In this document: piece after piece, positions 8,017 to 16,111 of the stretch
How the letters are laid out: each line of letters opens with the position of its first letter
Position numbering within the stretch: the stretch's first letter is position 1
Assembly: GCF_001182785.1 (NCBI RefSeq)
Contig: NZ_CP012099.1
Coordinates: 2,044,501-2,108,500 of the forward strand
Direction of reading: 5' to 3'
Source of the DNA: Bacillus thuringiensis
GTDB taxonomy: Bacteria; Bacillota; Bacilli; Bacillales; Bacillaceae_G
DNA length: 64,000 bases
Program-made: the position numbers and the translations under genes
The notes under the pieces: generated by a model
Database searches by the model: none
What the model saw: only the letters and a program-made list of their open reading frames with translations
Told to the model about the DNA's origin: nothing

Positions 8017-8922
8017 CTATTTTTCACATGCAATTCCATCGCCATCACGATCAAGATGAGAGCTATAACCTGGTTGCCCTTTATGTAAAGGGGCTTTCCC
8101 AGCTGCTCTAACTGCAGCACAATTTTTGTAGTATGCACTACTAGTATTTCCTGAAGTGGGTTGTGTTTGAGTTTGCTGTGCTTTTTGCTCTTCTTGTTGT
8201 TTACGAGCTTGTTCATCAGCCTGACGTTTTTGTTCTTCTTGTTGTTTACGAGCTTGTTCATCAGCTTGTCGTTTTTGTTCTTCTTGTTGCTTACGAGCCT
8301 GTTCATCAGCTAGACGTTTCTGTTCTTCTTGTTGTTTACGAGCTTGTTCATCAGCCTGACGTTTTTCATCTTGTTGCTTACGAGCTTGTTCCTCGGCTAG
8401 ACGTTTTTCATCTTCTTGTTTACGAGCTTGTTCCTCGGCTTGACGCTTCTCATCTTCTTGCTTTTGAGTTTTTTCATCCGCCTCTTTCTTTTCTAGTTCT
8501 TTTTTCTGTTCGCTATTTTTTTGTTCTTCATTGTTAGAGGCAACTTTTGTACTAGTTGCTGTCGTTTTTTCAGAAGAAGGAGCTGAAATACCTAATAGCG
8601 CAACAAAAATGACAAATAATACGGCTGTAATAATAAATTGTTTTTTCGCTACACCTGTCTTCTTAATAACAGATAATATTGCAAGTACAAGGAAGAATAT
8701 AAATAGAATGAAACTTAAAATAGCAAAAAATTCGATGACTGGGTGTTCAGATGTTGTTGTACCGGTCACTATTAATATAATTGAAATCATAAAAAGAATA
8801 ACGGTAGGACGACCATATTGTTTTGCTTTTCCATTTTTCTTAAAGAATGAAATGATACATAAGATTAAAAGAATAAAAGCAATAAAAAATAAAGCTGCAC
8901 CAATATTACTCAAAACCTCCAT
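8017..8922 (-). CDS. Membrane protein with charged repeats and C-terminal Excalibur calcium-binding domain
   Basis: About 301 residues. Three or so membrane segments fill residues 1-105. A low-complexity region follows (about 125-245) built from near-perfect copies of a 14-residue Glu/Gln/Lys/Arg unit (ADEQARKQQEEQKR and variants), predicted to be a long charged helix or coiled coil. The last 40 residues form an Excalibur domain with the calcium-loop phrase DRDGDGIACE and paired cysteines (NCAAVRAAGKAP), probably outside the membrane. The start at 8922 is favoured because GGAGG is 7 nt upstream; the ATG at 8928 abuts it. The repeat number is likely variable between strains. The protein probably links membrane and cell surface; no enzymatic function is visible. 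Confidence 0.8.
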   Translation of the reverse strand: MEVLSNIGAALFFIAFILLILCIISFFKKNGKAKQYGRPTVILFMISIILIVTGTTTSEHPVIEFFAILSFILFIFFLVLAILSVIKKTGVAKKQFIITAVLFVIFVALLGISAPSSEKTTATSTKVASNNEEQKNSEQKKELEKKEADEKTQKQEDEKRQAEEQARKQEDEKRLAEEQARKQQDEKRQADEQARKQQEEQKRLADEQARKQQEEQKRQADEQARKQQEEQKRQADEQARKQQEEQKAQQTQTQPTSGNTSSAYYKNCAAVRAAGKAPLHKGQPGYSSHLDRDGDGIACEK

Positions 8923-9130
8923 TTTCATACCTCCATTTGTAAGATTTTCTTTATTGATTATATAGGAACTTATTGGATATTACACGTATTATATAAATTT
9001 AGAAAATTAATATTTTTACTAGACCTATAAACATTTATTTTATATATAAGGAAAAATAGATATATTTCCTATTACTTTTTGAAAGAGATTTCATAAATTA
9101 TAGTATATCGATTGAAAGGAGGAGATTTGA

Positions 9131-9283
9131 ATGGAATTTCAATTGTTGGTAACTTGTATATTACAAGAAGGTAATGCTTACTTTTTAGTAACGAAGGTAG
9201 ACGATGTTATTACGTTAAAAGTACCGATTACTGCGGGAGTAGCAGGTTTATTTTTAGCTTTAGGTGTACCAAGATGTTCTTAA
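9131..9283 (+). CDS. Small hydrophobic protein of 50 residues, unknown function
   Basis: A short ORF with a very strong ribosome binding site (AAAGGAGGAG, 7 nt before ATG). The peptide begins MEFQLLVTCILQEGN. It has a central charged stretch and a hydrophobic glycine/alanine-rich C-terminal half (VPITAGVAGLFLALGV) ending in PRCS, with a Cys two residues from the end. The tail could insert into a membrane. A hairpin (about 9295-9335) follows. I do not recognise a family; the start context and ORF composition argue that it is a real gene. No neighbour suggests a function. Confidence 0.65.
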   Translation: MEFQLLVTCILQEGNAYFLVTKVDDVITLKVPITAGVAGLFLALGVPRCS

Positions 9284-9501
9284 TTTAAATCTCTATAGTA
9301 GAAGAGGAAGGGACATGCCTTTCTTTTCTACTATTACATAATGTAATTATGTAAACTTAAATATCATATTTGTGATAGCACGTTTGAAATGGACATGCAT
9401 ATACTATAATGTTTCATTGGATGTTAGCGGTGAAAGGTAGTTTTAATAAGTGCATCCAGTGATGTTTTTAAGTTATGAAAATAAAAGAGGTGCTATTATA
9501 T

Positions 9502-9711
9502 ATGAAAAGAAAAACATTGGATATTCCAGTTACATTGCGAAGAGAGTGGTTTTTAATAGAGTTAGCTCATTTAACGAAAAAATATGGAATTGAAATTGCA
9601 ACTAGCAAAATGGATGCTGCACCGTTTTTAAGAGATCAAGTTACGGAGTCAAAGATAGGGGAAGGGCTACAATACGATAAATATGATGATGAGTATATAA
9701 TTGAAAATTAA
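9502..9711 (+). CDS. Small conserved hypothetical protein, 69 residues
   Basis: Soluble, charged protein beginning MKRKTLDIPVTLRREWF, with an acidic tail (YDKYDDEYIIEN). The ATG at 9502 is preferred over 9475 because GAGGTG lies 9 nt upstream. A candidate promoter, TTGAAA 9384-9389 and TATAAT 9405-9410, gives a leader of about 80 nt containing a long-range hairpin (CATTGGATG with CATCCAGTG). A bidirectional terminator follows. The family is not recognised. Confidence 0.6.
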   Translation: MKRKTLDIPVTLRREWFLIELAHLTKKYGIEIATSKMDAAPFLRDQVTESKIGEGLQYDKYDDEYIIEN

Positions 9712-9752
9712 AGGGTAACAACAAAATTAAATTAATTTATAACAAAATATAA

Positions 9753-9788
9753 AATAAAGCAGATTCTAAATATAGAATCTGCTTTATT
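9753..9788. terminator. Bidirectional terminator
   Basis: AATAAAGCAGATTCTA (9753-9768) pairs with TAGAATCTGCTTTATT (9773-9788). It sits between the convergent 69-residue ORF and the N-acetyltransferase gene. Confidence 0.8.
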
Positions 9789-9807
9789 ATGAAATACTTG
9801 TAGTCAA

Positions 9808-10647
9808 CTAGCCTCTTTCTAGTGTTTTTCCTACATATTTCTCTTGCGTTATTCCAAAAGAGTCACGAAGAATGCGAGCATAATCTTTAGATTCTATTGG
9901 TCGTTTATTTTTGGTGCCTTTAAAGGTTTCTGTATAATTTTTATTTGTTAATGATATGTGACCATAAGTAGTTAATTTACAAGTGATAGCTCCTTTATTA
10001 AAAGGAGATTCTTTATGCTCTACAATCACTTTTTGAATGTTATTCACTTTTTTCTCATCTATTGGATCTAAAGTGAAAGCATAGCCTATTTTCCATGCAT
10101 TTGAAGGTTCAGATTGTAAGAAACTTGTAGATTCTCCGTTAGCTCCTTTTCTCATTTCTAAAATATGCGTACCTTTTCGAGTATTTCGCTTACGAATTCG
10201 ATATTCTCCTGTTTGAGAGGAGATGACTTCTCCGTTAAAAGGGACTGGATGTAAAGGGAGATGAGATGCAAAACCTGCATCCACAACATAATCTTTATCC
10301 TCATGACTTAATATGATAATGACATGACCATCATCGGGTTTCCATATATTATCGTACAGATTATAAACAGTACCGGCTACTTTGTATACTTGAAACCCAC
10401 AATCAATTAAAAAATAATACAATAAGGAGTTTAATTCATAACACAGTCCACCTCGTTTTTGAATAAGTAACTTTTCTATTAAGTTATCTTTTGAAATATT
10501 TTTAATAGTACCAGCCATAATATCAAGATTTTCATAGGGGAGAATCATTCCCATTTTTAATAAGATTTCATCTAAATCATCAAATGTTATTACTTTTGCA
10601 GGAATTTTTAATCGTTTAAAAAACTCCTTTTGTAAATTGGTCATCAT
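9808..10647 (-). CDS. nat: Arylamine N-acetyltransferase
   Basis: Transfers acetyl from acetyl-CoA to the nitrogen of arylamines and hydrazines in the cytoplasm, a detoxification enzyme. The 279-residue protein has the NAT catalytic triad in the usual order: Cys69 in RGGLCYELN, His108 in DDGHVI and Asp123 in YVVDAGF. Length matches bacterial NATs. The start at 10647 has GGAG 8 nt upstream; the longer frame to 10689 adds an unsupported lysine-rich leader. Several NAT paralogues are known in the B. cereus group, one of which uses Glu instead of Asp; this one keeps Asp. It is monocistronic, convergent with the small ORF at 9502. Confidence 0.9.
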   Translation of the reverse strand: MMTNLQKEFFKRLKIPAKVITFDDLDEILLKMGMILPYENLDIMAGTIKNISKDNLIEKLLIQKRGGLCYELNSLLYYFLIDCGFQVYKVAGTVYNLYDNIWKPDDGHVIIILSHEDKDYVVDAGFASHLPLHPVPFNGEVISSQTGEYRIRKRNTRKGTHILEMRKGANGESTSFLQSEPSNAWKIGYAFTLDPIDEKKVNNIQKVIVEHKESPFNKGAITCKLTTYGHISLTNKNYTETFKGTKNKRPIESKDYARILRDSFGITQEKYVGKTLERG

Positions 10648-11200
10648 AAAGCATTCTCCTTTCTTTTTACAGAATTTTCTTCTGCTCACCGATAGGTTAG
10701 TACTTCTAAAAAGTTAATTCAAGTGCGCGAAAATTATCATAATATATGTTTCTGGAAATGTGATTTTCTATTCGGAAATTTCAGTTTAATTTTTAATCGT
10801 AGGAAAGTCTTATAATATAAGCTCCTTTAAAATTAGTTTGTATTTAATGAAAAGAAAATACATATCTTTATTATATTTTTAAATAACTAACTAGTAATAA
10901 AGTGTTTTTTCACTAAAATTTTTTCAAGATTTGTATGCTTTATATAAACAATAATGATTTAAAAAATATCTGGATGTAACGAAGTTAACAATTATTGAGA
11001 AACTTTTTTGTCGTATTCTATCAAAAGGAAGAGGTAGAAACAAAGAGAATAACGAGAGTTAAGGAAGAGGGTATACAACTAGTAACCTTCTAAAAATAGG
11101 GCTAACATCTTTTTAAAATAAAAGATTAGCTATTATTAAGGAAGGGAAAATATAAAATATTATAAAGAACACCTTCTTTCAAAAAAATAGGGGGAGTAAT
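10648..11200. other. Intergenic stretch between divergent nat and lipase genes
   Basis: AT-rich with no plausible gene. An imperfect hairpin (about 11099-11139, GCTAACATCTTTT with AAAAGATTAGC) lies before the lipase gene. I looked for a PlcR box (TATG-N-A-N4-T-N-CATA) and found none. Confidence 0.45.
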
Positions 11201-12802
11201 ATGCGACTGATGAGAAGATTTGTGGCCTTACTAATTGTATTTTTTATCATGGCTCCAACGATTAGCACAAATGTACAGGCAGAAGTTGTAAAAGAGCTTG
11301 GAAAGGGGTTTCCTGATACAGAAGTATTCACACCTGGAGAATGGTTTTTAGGCCAAACACCTGCTAATTATGATGAGAATAAACCACCAATTCTCTTTGT
11401 ACAAGGAAGAAATGGTAATGCTGATAGTTGGTATGGAAAGACAGTATATCATGATATAAATGATATGTATGATTATGCTTTGAAAGCAGGCTATCAAACA
11501 GTGTTTATACAATTATATGATGCTGCTGGGAAAGGTTCGGCTAGTCAGTGGGATAACGGAAAATTGTTAGCACAAAAACTTGAAGAAATATATAATCATT
11601 TCGGTAAAAAAGTTAATATTGTAGCACATAGTAAAGGTGGTATTGATACACAAGCCGCATTAGTTGAATATGGTGCGAATCGATTTGTTGGAAATGTTAT
11701 TACACTTGCTACACCGCATCACGGCTCAAATTTAGCAGATTTATCATATAGTTGGTGGGCAGGGTGGCTTGCTTCTATATTAGGTCAAAAAGATGATGGT
11801 ACGTATTCGTTACAAATAGGTGAAATGGCAAAGTTTCGTTCAACAATAGATAACAACCCAGCAGCTAAATTAAACCGTTACTATACGGCTACTGGGACTA
11901 GCTGGGGGCCAACATTTTCTGCATTATCTATGGGCGGGTTATATTTATCATCGTACGGTTCAAATGATGGACTAGTAAATGAATGGAGTGCGAAGCTATC
12001 GTACGGTACACATTTATTTACAGATTCAAGATTTGATCATGACAATATAAGAAAAGGATCAGCTGTTTTTGCACGAATTGAACCATATTTACGTACGACA
12101 AATGTGGGGTTACCAGATTTAGTAGCATCCAGCACTAGTTCAAATGAAAATCTAGAACAATTAAATACAACTTCAAATCAAAATATTTTAGGAGGCGAAT
12201 TACCACAAAATCAGTGGATAGAGCAAAGTATTTCTGTTGATAAAAAGGCTGAAGGAATAGTTTCTGTACTAACAGCTTCTTCTGATGTAGAAGTACAAAT
12301 GGTATCTCCAAAAGGAAAAATCTATGCAAACAAAGATAGCGCTATAACTACTGGTGAAGGCGAATCTTTCTTTAATGGGGCGACAATTAGAACATTTAAG
12401 TTTGATAAATTGGAAGTAGGCGAATGGAAAATCAAAATGATGGCGAAGCAGTCGAAAGATGCATATTTAGTTGTAAGCGATTACAAGAATGGCGCGCCAT
12501 TTGTTCTTCAAATGCCTACAAAAGTTAAAGTAAATAAACCTGAGTATAAACTGAAAAAATCACCAGTGGCACCTGAAATGAAAGGGGATCTTTCCATAAC
12601 CGTAAGAGTCGTTAATAAAGATGGTAACTTAGTCTCTGAATTTAATGAATTACAAAATGTTAATACGAATACATTTACAGGTGCTTTGAAAGATATAAAA
12701 CAACCGGGAGTATATAACGTTACGATGGATATAAAAGGGATGAATAAAGAAGGGAAACCATATAATCGTACGATTGTTAAGTCGGTTTATGTAGAGAAAT
12801 AA
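11201..12802 (+). CDS. Secreted lipase / esterase of the alpha/beta hydrolase fold
   Basis: A secreted lipid- or ester-hydrolysing enzyme of 533 residues. A signal peptide with positive start (MRLMRRF) and a hydrophobic core ends at VQA, with cleavage after residue 27. The catalytic domain (about 35-305) has a nucleophile motif AHSKGG with Ser144; Ala replaces the first Gly of GxSxG, as in other Bacillus lipases. Acid and base are probably in SNDGLVNEW and FDHDNI. Residues about 330-533 are beta-rich and may form accessory Ig-like or binding domains. A GGGGGAG ribosome site lies 4 nt before ATG. It is a single gene with its own terminator. The exact substrate is unknown. Confidence 0.85.
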   Translation: MRLMRRFVALLIVFFIMAPTISTNVQAEVVKELGKGFPDTEVFTPGEWFLGQTPANYDENKPPILFVQGRNGNADSWYGKTVYHDINDMYDYALKAGYQTVFIQLYDAAGKGSASQWDNGKLLAQKLEEIYNHFGKKVNIVAHSKGGIDTQAALVEYGANRFVGNVITLATPHHGSNLADLSYSWWAGWLASILGQKDDGTYSLQIGEMAKFRSTIDNNPAAKLNRYYTATGTSWGPTFSALSMGGLYLSSYGSNDGLVNEWSAKLSYGTHLFTDSRFDHDNIRKGSAVFARIEPYLRTTNVGLPDLVASSTSSNENLEQLNTTSNQNILGGELPQNQWIEQSISVDKKAEGIVSVLTASSDVEVQMVSPKGKIYANKDSAITTGEGESFFNGATIRTFKFDKLEVGEWKIKMMAKQSKDAYLVVSDYKNGAPFVLQMPTKVKVNKPEYKLKKSPVAPEMKGDLSITVRVVNKDGNLVSEFNELQNVNTNTFTGALKDIKQPGVYNVTMDIKGMNKEGKPYNRTIVKSVYVEK

Positions 12803-12825
12803 GGAAGAATAAATAAGCATAATAT

Positions 12826-12870
12826 AAAAGTGCAGAAATCTTGTGTTAGAAAGAATTCTGCACTTTTTTT
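12826..12870 (+). terminator. Lipase terminator
   Basis: AAAAGTGCAGAA pairs with TTCTGCACTTTT across an 18-nt loop and is followed by a T-run at 12863-12870. Confidence 0.85.
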
Positions 12871-12957
12871 GCGTGATGAGAGATAATAAAAGTCGAAGAA
12901 AACTGTTATTCAATAAAAAAAGATGCTGAAATAGCATCTGAATGTGAAGAAATAATA

Positions 12958-13506
12958 TTAACTTAGTTTTGTAACTGTTAATTCAACTGAATTTATACCA
13001 TTGTCACAAGTTACAATACCTTGACGATTAAAGCCACTATTATTTCTAAGTTGAAGAGTTGAATTAGCTGGCACTGTAACAATCGTTTCGCCAACGAGTT
13101 GAAGACATTCGTTATTTGATGAAGTATTCATTTGAATAGCGAAGTCACCTTGACTATTAGCAAGTGGATTGTTATTTAAAAATATAGTTATGACTGGGAT
13201 ATGTGGAAATACAGGATTTAAAGTAGTATTAATACTGGAAATGAACGAAACTCTATAATCACCAGCTTGTCTAAATTGTATAGTAGTAGGGTTTAGTAAG
13301 GAAACGCCTCCTGCTAAAGGTCCAACGTGATTAAATGGAAAAGGGTTGCCAAAAGGAACAGTTATAAATTCAGTTTGCCAAAAAGTTCCGTATGCAGGAC
13401 AGCTTCGTTTATGTGAATGGTCACATGAACATTTTTTATTTGAACTGGAAGAAGATTTGCATGAGCATTTTTTATACGAGTTTGAAGAATGATAGTATGA
13501 ACCCAA
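12958..13506 (-). CDS. Exosporium/spore-surface protein, BclA-C-terminal / ExsF-like jelly roll
   Basis: A 182-residue protein with a Ser/Cys/Lys-rich N-terminal tail containing three KCSC/SCDHSH-type clusters. A beta-sandwich domain (about 45-182) follows, with phrases typical of the BclA C-terminal / ExsF (BxpB) family: TTIQFRQAGDYRVSF, ITIFLNNNPL, and the ending SVELTVTKLS. In the B. cereus group these trimeric jelly-roll proteins sit in the exosporium basal layer or hair-like nap. The TTG at 13506 is chosen because AGGAGG lies 7 nt upstream; the frame upstream of it looks non-coding. A sigma-K-like -10 box precedes it. The cysteine-rich tail may cross-link in the spore coat; this is inferred. 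Confidence 0.75.
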   Translation of the reverse strand: MGSYYHSSNSYKKCSCKSSSSSNKKCSCDHSHKRSCPAYGTFWQTEFITVPFGNPFPFNHVGPLAGGVSLLNPTTIQFRQAGDYRVSFISSINTTLNPVFPHIPVITIFLNNNPLANSQGDFAIQMNTSSNNECLQLVGETIVTVPANSTLQLRNNSGFNRQGIVTCDNGINSVELTVTKLS

Positions 13507-13545
13507 TATATTACCTCCTATTCTTAATAAATGTAAAACACATAA

Positions 13546-13554
13546 TAGTTTATG
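13546..13554 (-). promoter_or_regulatory. Sigma-K/E-like -10 element of the exosporium gene
   Basis: On the minus strand CATAAACTA fits the mother-cell sigma -10 consensus CATA-N3-TA, about 40 bp upstream of the TTG start at 13506. The -35 region is not clear, so this is supportive rather than decisive. Confidence 0.45.
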
Positions 13555-13743
13555 AAAATGAATCACAATTGGCGTGTATGCTTGTACTATAAAAGGAGAT
13601 AGATTTGAAATATAAAGTGCTCAAGTGATGAAATATAGTATTGGGGTATTACCTGTAACACTTTTTGAAGATGATAAGGTTCATAATTTGATAGAAAAAT
13701 GAATGGGATTTCTAAATGGATTGAAGTAACGAGGAAACGTTTA

Positions 13744-13857
13744 TCCCGCTATTTTCCGGGCAGTAAGACCCTCATCTCAAAGTTTAGCGAAAGCAAAGAA
13801 GTTAGGTGGGGGATGAACAAAACCCCACTCATTAAAGTTTCACTTTACTATATTAAT
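13744..13857. repeat. Structured intergenic repeat, possibly a bcr-type element of the B. cereus group
   Basis: A GC-richer block in AT-rich DNA. CCCG...CGGG forms a small hairpin at 13746-13761. CCCTCATCT (about 13769-13777) can pair fully, with wobble, with AGGTGGGGG (about 13804-13812). TAAAG...CTTTA forms a third hairpin at the end. It resembles, from memory, short dispersed repeats of B. cereus group genomes; identity was not checked. Confidence 0.5.
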
Positions 13858-14121
13858 TTCGTCTGACAAACAGTAATAGTATCTTTTGCTGAATGGATGT
13901 TATCGTTTGGTGAAGTTATGATATTTAATCGTATGTATATTAGATTATTTAGTTTATTTTTTTATTTTATTTGTGTAGCTGGGCAGGAAGAAGTCAGAAA
14001 ATATAGAATAAATGTACATATGAAGCATCGTTTGTTTTTGGTGTGAATAGTAATTAAAGATACGCTAAAATATTTAAAATTGTAACGAAAGAGAGATTAA
14101 ATAATAGAGGGAGCAACTTAC

Positions 14122-14397
14122 ATGGAAAATATATTAAAGGTATCTTCAAAATCAAGCCCAAATTCAGTCGCGGGTGCAATAGCGGGTGTACTAAGAACAA
14201 GTGGTAATGTGGAAATTCAAGCGATTGGGGCTGGAGCTATAAATCAAGCGATTAAAGCAATTGCGATTGCAAGAGGGTTCGTCGCTCCAAGTGGTATTGA
14301 CTTAGCTTTTGTTCCAGCGTTTCAAGAGATTTCTATCAATAATGAAGAAAGAACAGCGATTAAATTAATTGTAGGCCCTAGAAAGAAAAGGTCTTAG
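14122..14397 (+). CDS. spoVS: Stage V sporulation protein S (SpoVS) family
   Basis: A small 91-residue Alba-like protein of the SpoVS family, which acts in spore development; its fold suggests nucleic-acid binding. The hallmark segments are intact: KVSSKSSPNSVAGAIAGVLR, EIQAIGAGAINQAIKAIAIARGF, and ERTAIKLIVGPR. It is slightly longer than the 86-residue B. subtilis SpoVS and ends in a basic KKRS tail. The middle (DLAFVPAFQEISIN) diverges, so this may be a paralogue rather than the main copy. GAGGGAG lies 8 nt before ATG. It is monocistronic and close to other spore-related genes. Confidence 0.88.
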   Translation: MENILKVSSKSSPNSVAGAIAGVLRTSGNVEIQAIGAGAINQAIKAIAIARGFVAPSGIDLAFVPAFQEISINNEERTAIKLIVGPRKKRS

Positions 14398-14442
14398 TAG
14401 AAGAGAGTGTTACTATAAGGGGAAAAGACCAATAGACTTCCC

Positions 14443-14553
14443 ATGTTAGATACGTTATTTTATGTAACCGATCCTTGGGTGTGGACATGGCATTATGCCG
14501 GACGCATGTCTGTTAAGTTCTCCTTAAACTTAGCGAGTGTTCTAGATACTTAA
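14443..14553 (+). CDS. Doubtful 36-codon ORF
   Basis: An ORF beginning MLDTLFYVTDPWVWTWHY, ending exactly at the terminator hairpin downstream of the SpoVS gene. Codon content looks protein-like, but there is no ribosome binding site at a usable distance, so it may be spurious. Confidence 0.2.
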   Translation: MLDTLFYVTDPWVWTWHYAGRMSVKFSLNLASVLDT

Positions 14554-14594
14554 AAATGCCAAATCCTTTGTGATATAAGGGATTTGGCATTTTT
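14552..14594. terminator. Bidirectional terminator
   Basis: AAAAATGCCAAATCC (14552-14566) pairs with GGATTTGGCATTTTT (14580-14594). It lies between the convergent SpoVS and repeat-protein genes. Confidence 0.85.
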
Positions 14595-14616
14595 GATGTT
14601 TTAAAAATAAACACCC

Positions 14617-15354
14617 CTAAAACTGCTCATTCTTCTCCCAAGATTCTACGATATAATGAGCAATCGTCGGATTGAAGCCTTTACCAACTAAAAACATAAT
14701 CGCAGCAACTTCTGTTAATGCGTGTTCGTGTGATGTATGTTTTGCTTCATTTAAACCGTAATCTACCCATGGTTTTACGAAATCTAGTACGGGTTTCTTG
14801 AAAGGTAAAAACTGTGTACCGACAACTTGTTGAATTTGTTGTTGTGTTGGTTCAGTAATTGGTCCAGGTGGTAAGATTTGTGGTTGTGTAATGTCTAATG
14901 TTGGTCCAGGCGGTAAAATTTGTGGCTGCGTTGGATCTATTGTTGGTGGTTTAGGTGGTGAGACACGTGCGTCGTAGTTTGGTTGATACATTTGTTGTTG
15001 GTATTGCGGTTGTTGTGGTTGAGTTGTGTATGGGTTTTGTGGTGCTGCATATGGATTTTGTTGATATGGTTGTTCTTGGTTTTGTGGTGCTGCATATGGA
15101 TTTTGTTGATATGGTTGTTCTTGGCTTTGTGGTGCTGCATATGGATTTTGCTGATATGGTTGTTCTTGGTTTTGTGGTACCGCATATGGATTTTGAGGAT
15201 ATTCATAATTTGGACGTGTTTCATATGGATTTTCGTCATATTGTTGTTCTTGCTGTTGTAACTCTTGTTCTTCGTATTGTTCTGTGTATCTTTGTTCTTG
15301 TTGTTGAGGGTAAAATGGTTGCCTTGGATAAGGCGGTTGATTATTATAGAACAT
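14617..15354 (-). CDS. Gln/Pro/Tyr-rich repeat protein with conserved C-terminal helical domain
   Basis: A 245-residue protein in two parts. Residues about 1-175 are extremely rich in Gln, Pro, Tyr and Asn, including four copies of a 15-residue unit (NPYAAPQNQEQPYQQ) and a repeated PTQPQILPPGP motif; this part is expected to be disordered. Residues about 180-245 form a compact helical domain (FVKPWVDYGLNEAKHTSHEH, ALTEVAAIMFLVGKGFNP). No signal peptide or membrane segment is seen. The start at 15354 has GGAGG 8 nt upstream. Such Q/P/Y-rich proteins are common in spore coats, and spore genes lie nearby, but I do not recognise the family and the role is inferred only. Confidence 0.65.
   Translation of the reverse strand: MFYNNQPPYPRQPFYPQQQEQRYTEQYEEQELQQQEQQYDENPYETRPNYEYPQNPYAVPQNQEQPYQQNPYAAPQSQEQPYQQNPYAAPQNQEQPYQQNPYAAPQNPYTTQPQQPQYQQQMYQPNYDARVSPPKPPTIDPTQPQILPPGPTLDITQPQILPPGPITEPTQQQIQQVVGTQFLPFKKPVLDFVKPWVDYGLNEAKHTSHEHALTEVAAIMFLVGKGFNPTIAHYIVESWEKNEQF
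15035..15195. repeat. 45-bp coding tandem repeat
   Basis: About 3.5 near-identical 45-bp units with unit starts near 15035, 15080, 15125 and 15170, lying in frame in the Q/P/Y-rich gene. Unit number can change without shifting the frame. Confidence 0.85.
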
Positions 15355-15463
15355 ATTTATTCCTCCTTCATGATGATGCTTACCACTCAGTGTATGGGCG
15401 GACAAGAAAATATGTGATGAAAAAATGCGGGCGTGTTACAATAAGTAACTGGGTGAAGATAAA

Positions 15464-16111
15464 ATGACAAAACAAGAAAAGATTCAAAAAACAATTACTT
15501 TTGTAAAACATATTTTAGAAAAAGATGCGAGTGGGCATGATTGGTATCATATTGAACGCGTACATAAACTGGCGATTTCTTTATCCGAGCAAGAAGGTGG
15601 AAATCGTTTTATAATTGAAATGGCAGCATTACTTCACGATGTGGCAGATGAGAAGTTAAATGAAAGTGAAGAAGAAGGAATGAAAAAAGTTTCTGATTGG
15701 TTAGAAGAGTTACATGTGGAAGAAAAGGAAAGTAAACATGTTCTTCATATCATCGCCAATATGTCTTATAAAGGTGGTCATGGCGGTAAAGTGGATTCAC
15801 TTGAAGGGAAGCTTGTTCAAGATGCGGATCGCTTAGACGCCCTTGGAGCAATTGGAATAGCTCGCACATTTGCGTATGGTGGAGCGAAAGGGAGATTAAT
15901 GTATGATCCAACTATTCCTCCGCGTGAAGTGATGACGAAAGATGAATATAGAAAAAATAACGATCCATCTTTAAATCATTTTTATGAAAAACTTTTGAAA
16001 TTAAAAGATTTAATGAATACGAATGCAGCAAAACAAGAGGCTGAAATTCGTCATCGTTATATGGAACAGTTTATTGAACAATTTATGAAAGAGTGGAATG
16101 CACAAATATGA
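15464..16111 (+). CDS. HD-domain phosphohydrolase, YpgQ-like
   Basis: A 215-residue metal-dependent HD superfamily hydrolase. The metal ligands are visible: His in GHDWYHIERV, the HD pair in ALLHDVADEK, and Asp in VQDADRLDALGAIG. The phrase IARTFAYGGAKGR and the C-terminal helix are typical of the YedJ/YpgQ group. B. subtilis YpgQ is reported to act as a nucleoside triphosphate pyrophosphohydrolase; that activity is only inferred here. The gene overlaps the following ABC-F gene by 4 bp (ATGA), so the two are co-transcribed and translationally coupled. Confidence 0.85.
   Translation: MTKQEKIQKTITFVKHILEKDASGHDWYHIERVHKLAISLSEQEGGNRFIIEMAALLHDVADEKLNESEEEGMKKVSDWLEELHVEEKESKHVLHIIANMSYKGGHGGKVDSLEGKLVQDADRLDALGAIGIARTFAYGGAKGRLMYDPTIPPREVMTKDEYRKNNDPSLNHFYEKLLKLKDLMNTNAAKQEAEIRHRYMEQFIEQFMKEWNAQI

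Larger units (their letters stand above)
13507..14121. other. Intergenic region with spore-type promoter and folded repeat
   Basis: Holds the minus-strand sigma-K-like element (13546-13554), a possibly decayed 24-codon ORF at 13628-13702 and the hairpin-rich repeat at 13744-13857. About 260 bp of AT-rich sequence leads into the SpoVS-like gene. Confidence 0.5.

Noticed and set aside
8163..8537. 124-codon plus-strand ORF opposite the Excalibur gene repeats
   Set aside because: Antisense shadow of the charged repeat; repetitive Val/Leu pattern is a by-product.
10700..11200. PlcR regulatory box before the secreted lipase
   Set aside because: No match to TATG-N-A-N4-T-N-CATA in the upstream region that I could find.
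13628..13702. 24-codon ORF beginning MKYSIGVLPVTLFEDD
   Set aside because: Protein-like wording but no ribosome site and no continuation; perhaps a decayed gene fragment, not enough to annotate.
14955..15467. 170-codon plus-strand ORF rich in Val/Leu/Met opposite the Q/P/Y-rich gene
   Set aside because: Arises from the antisense of the 45-bp repeats; no start signal and unnatural composition.
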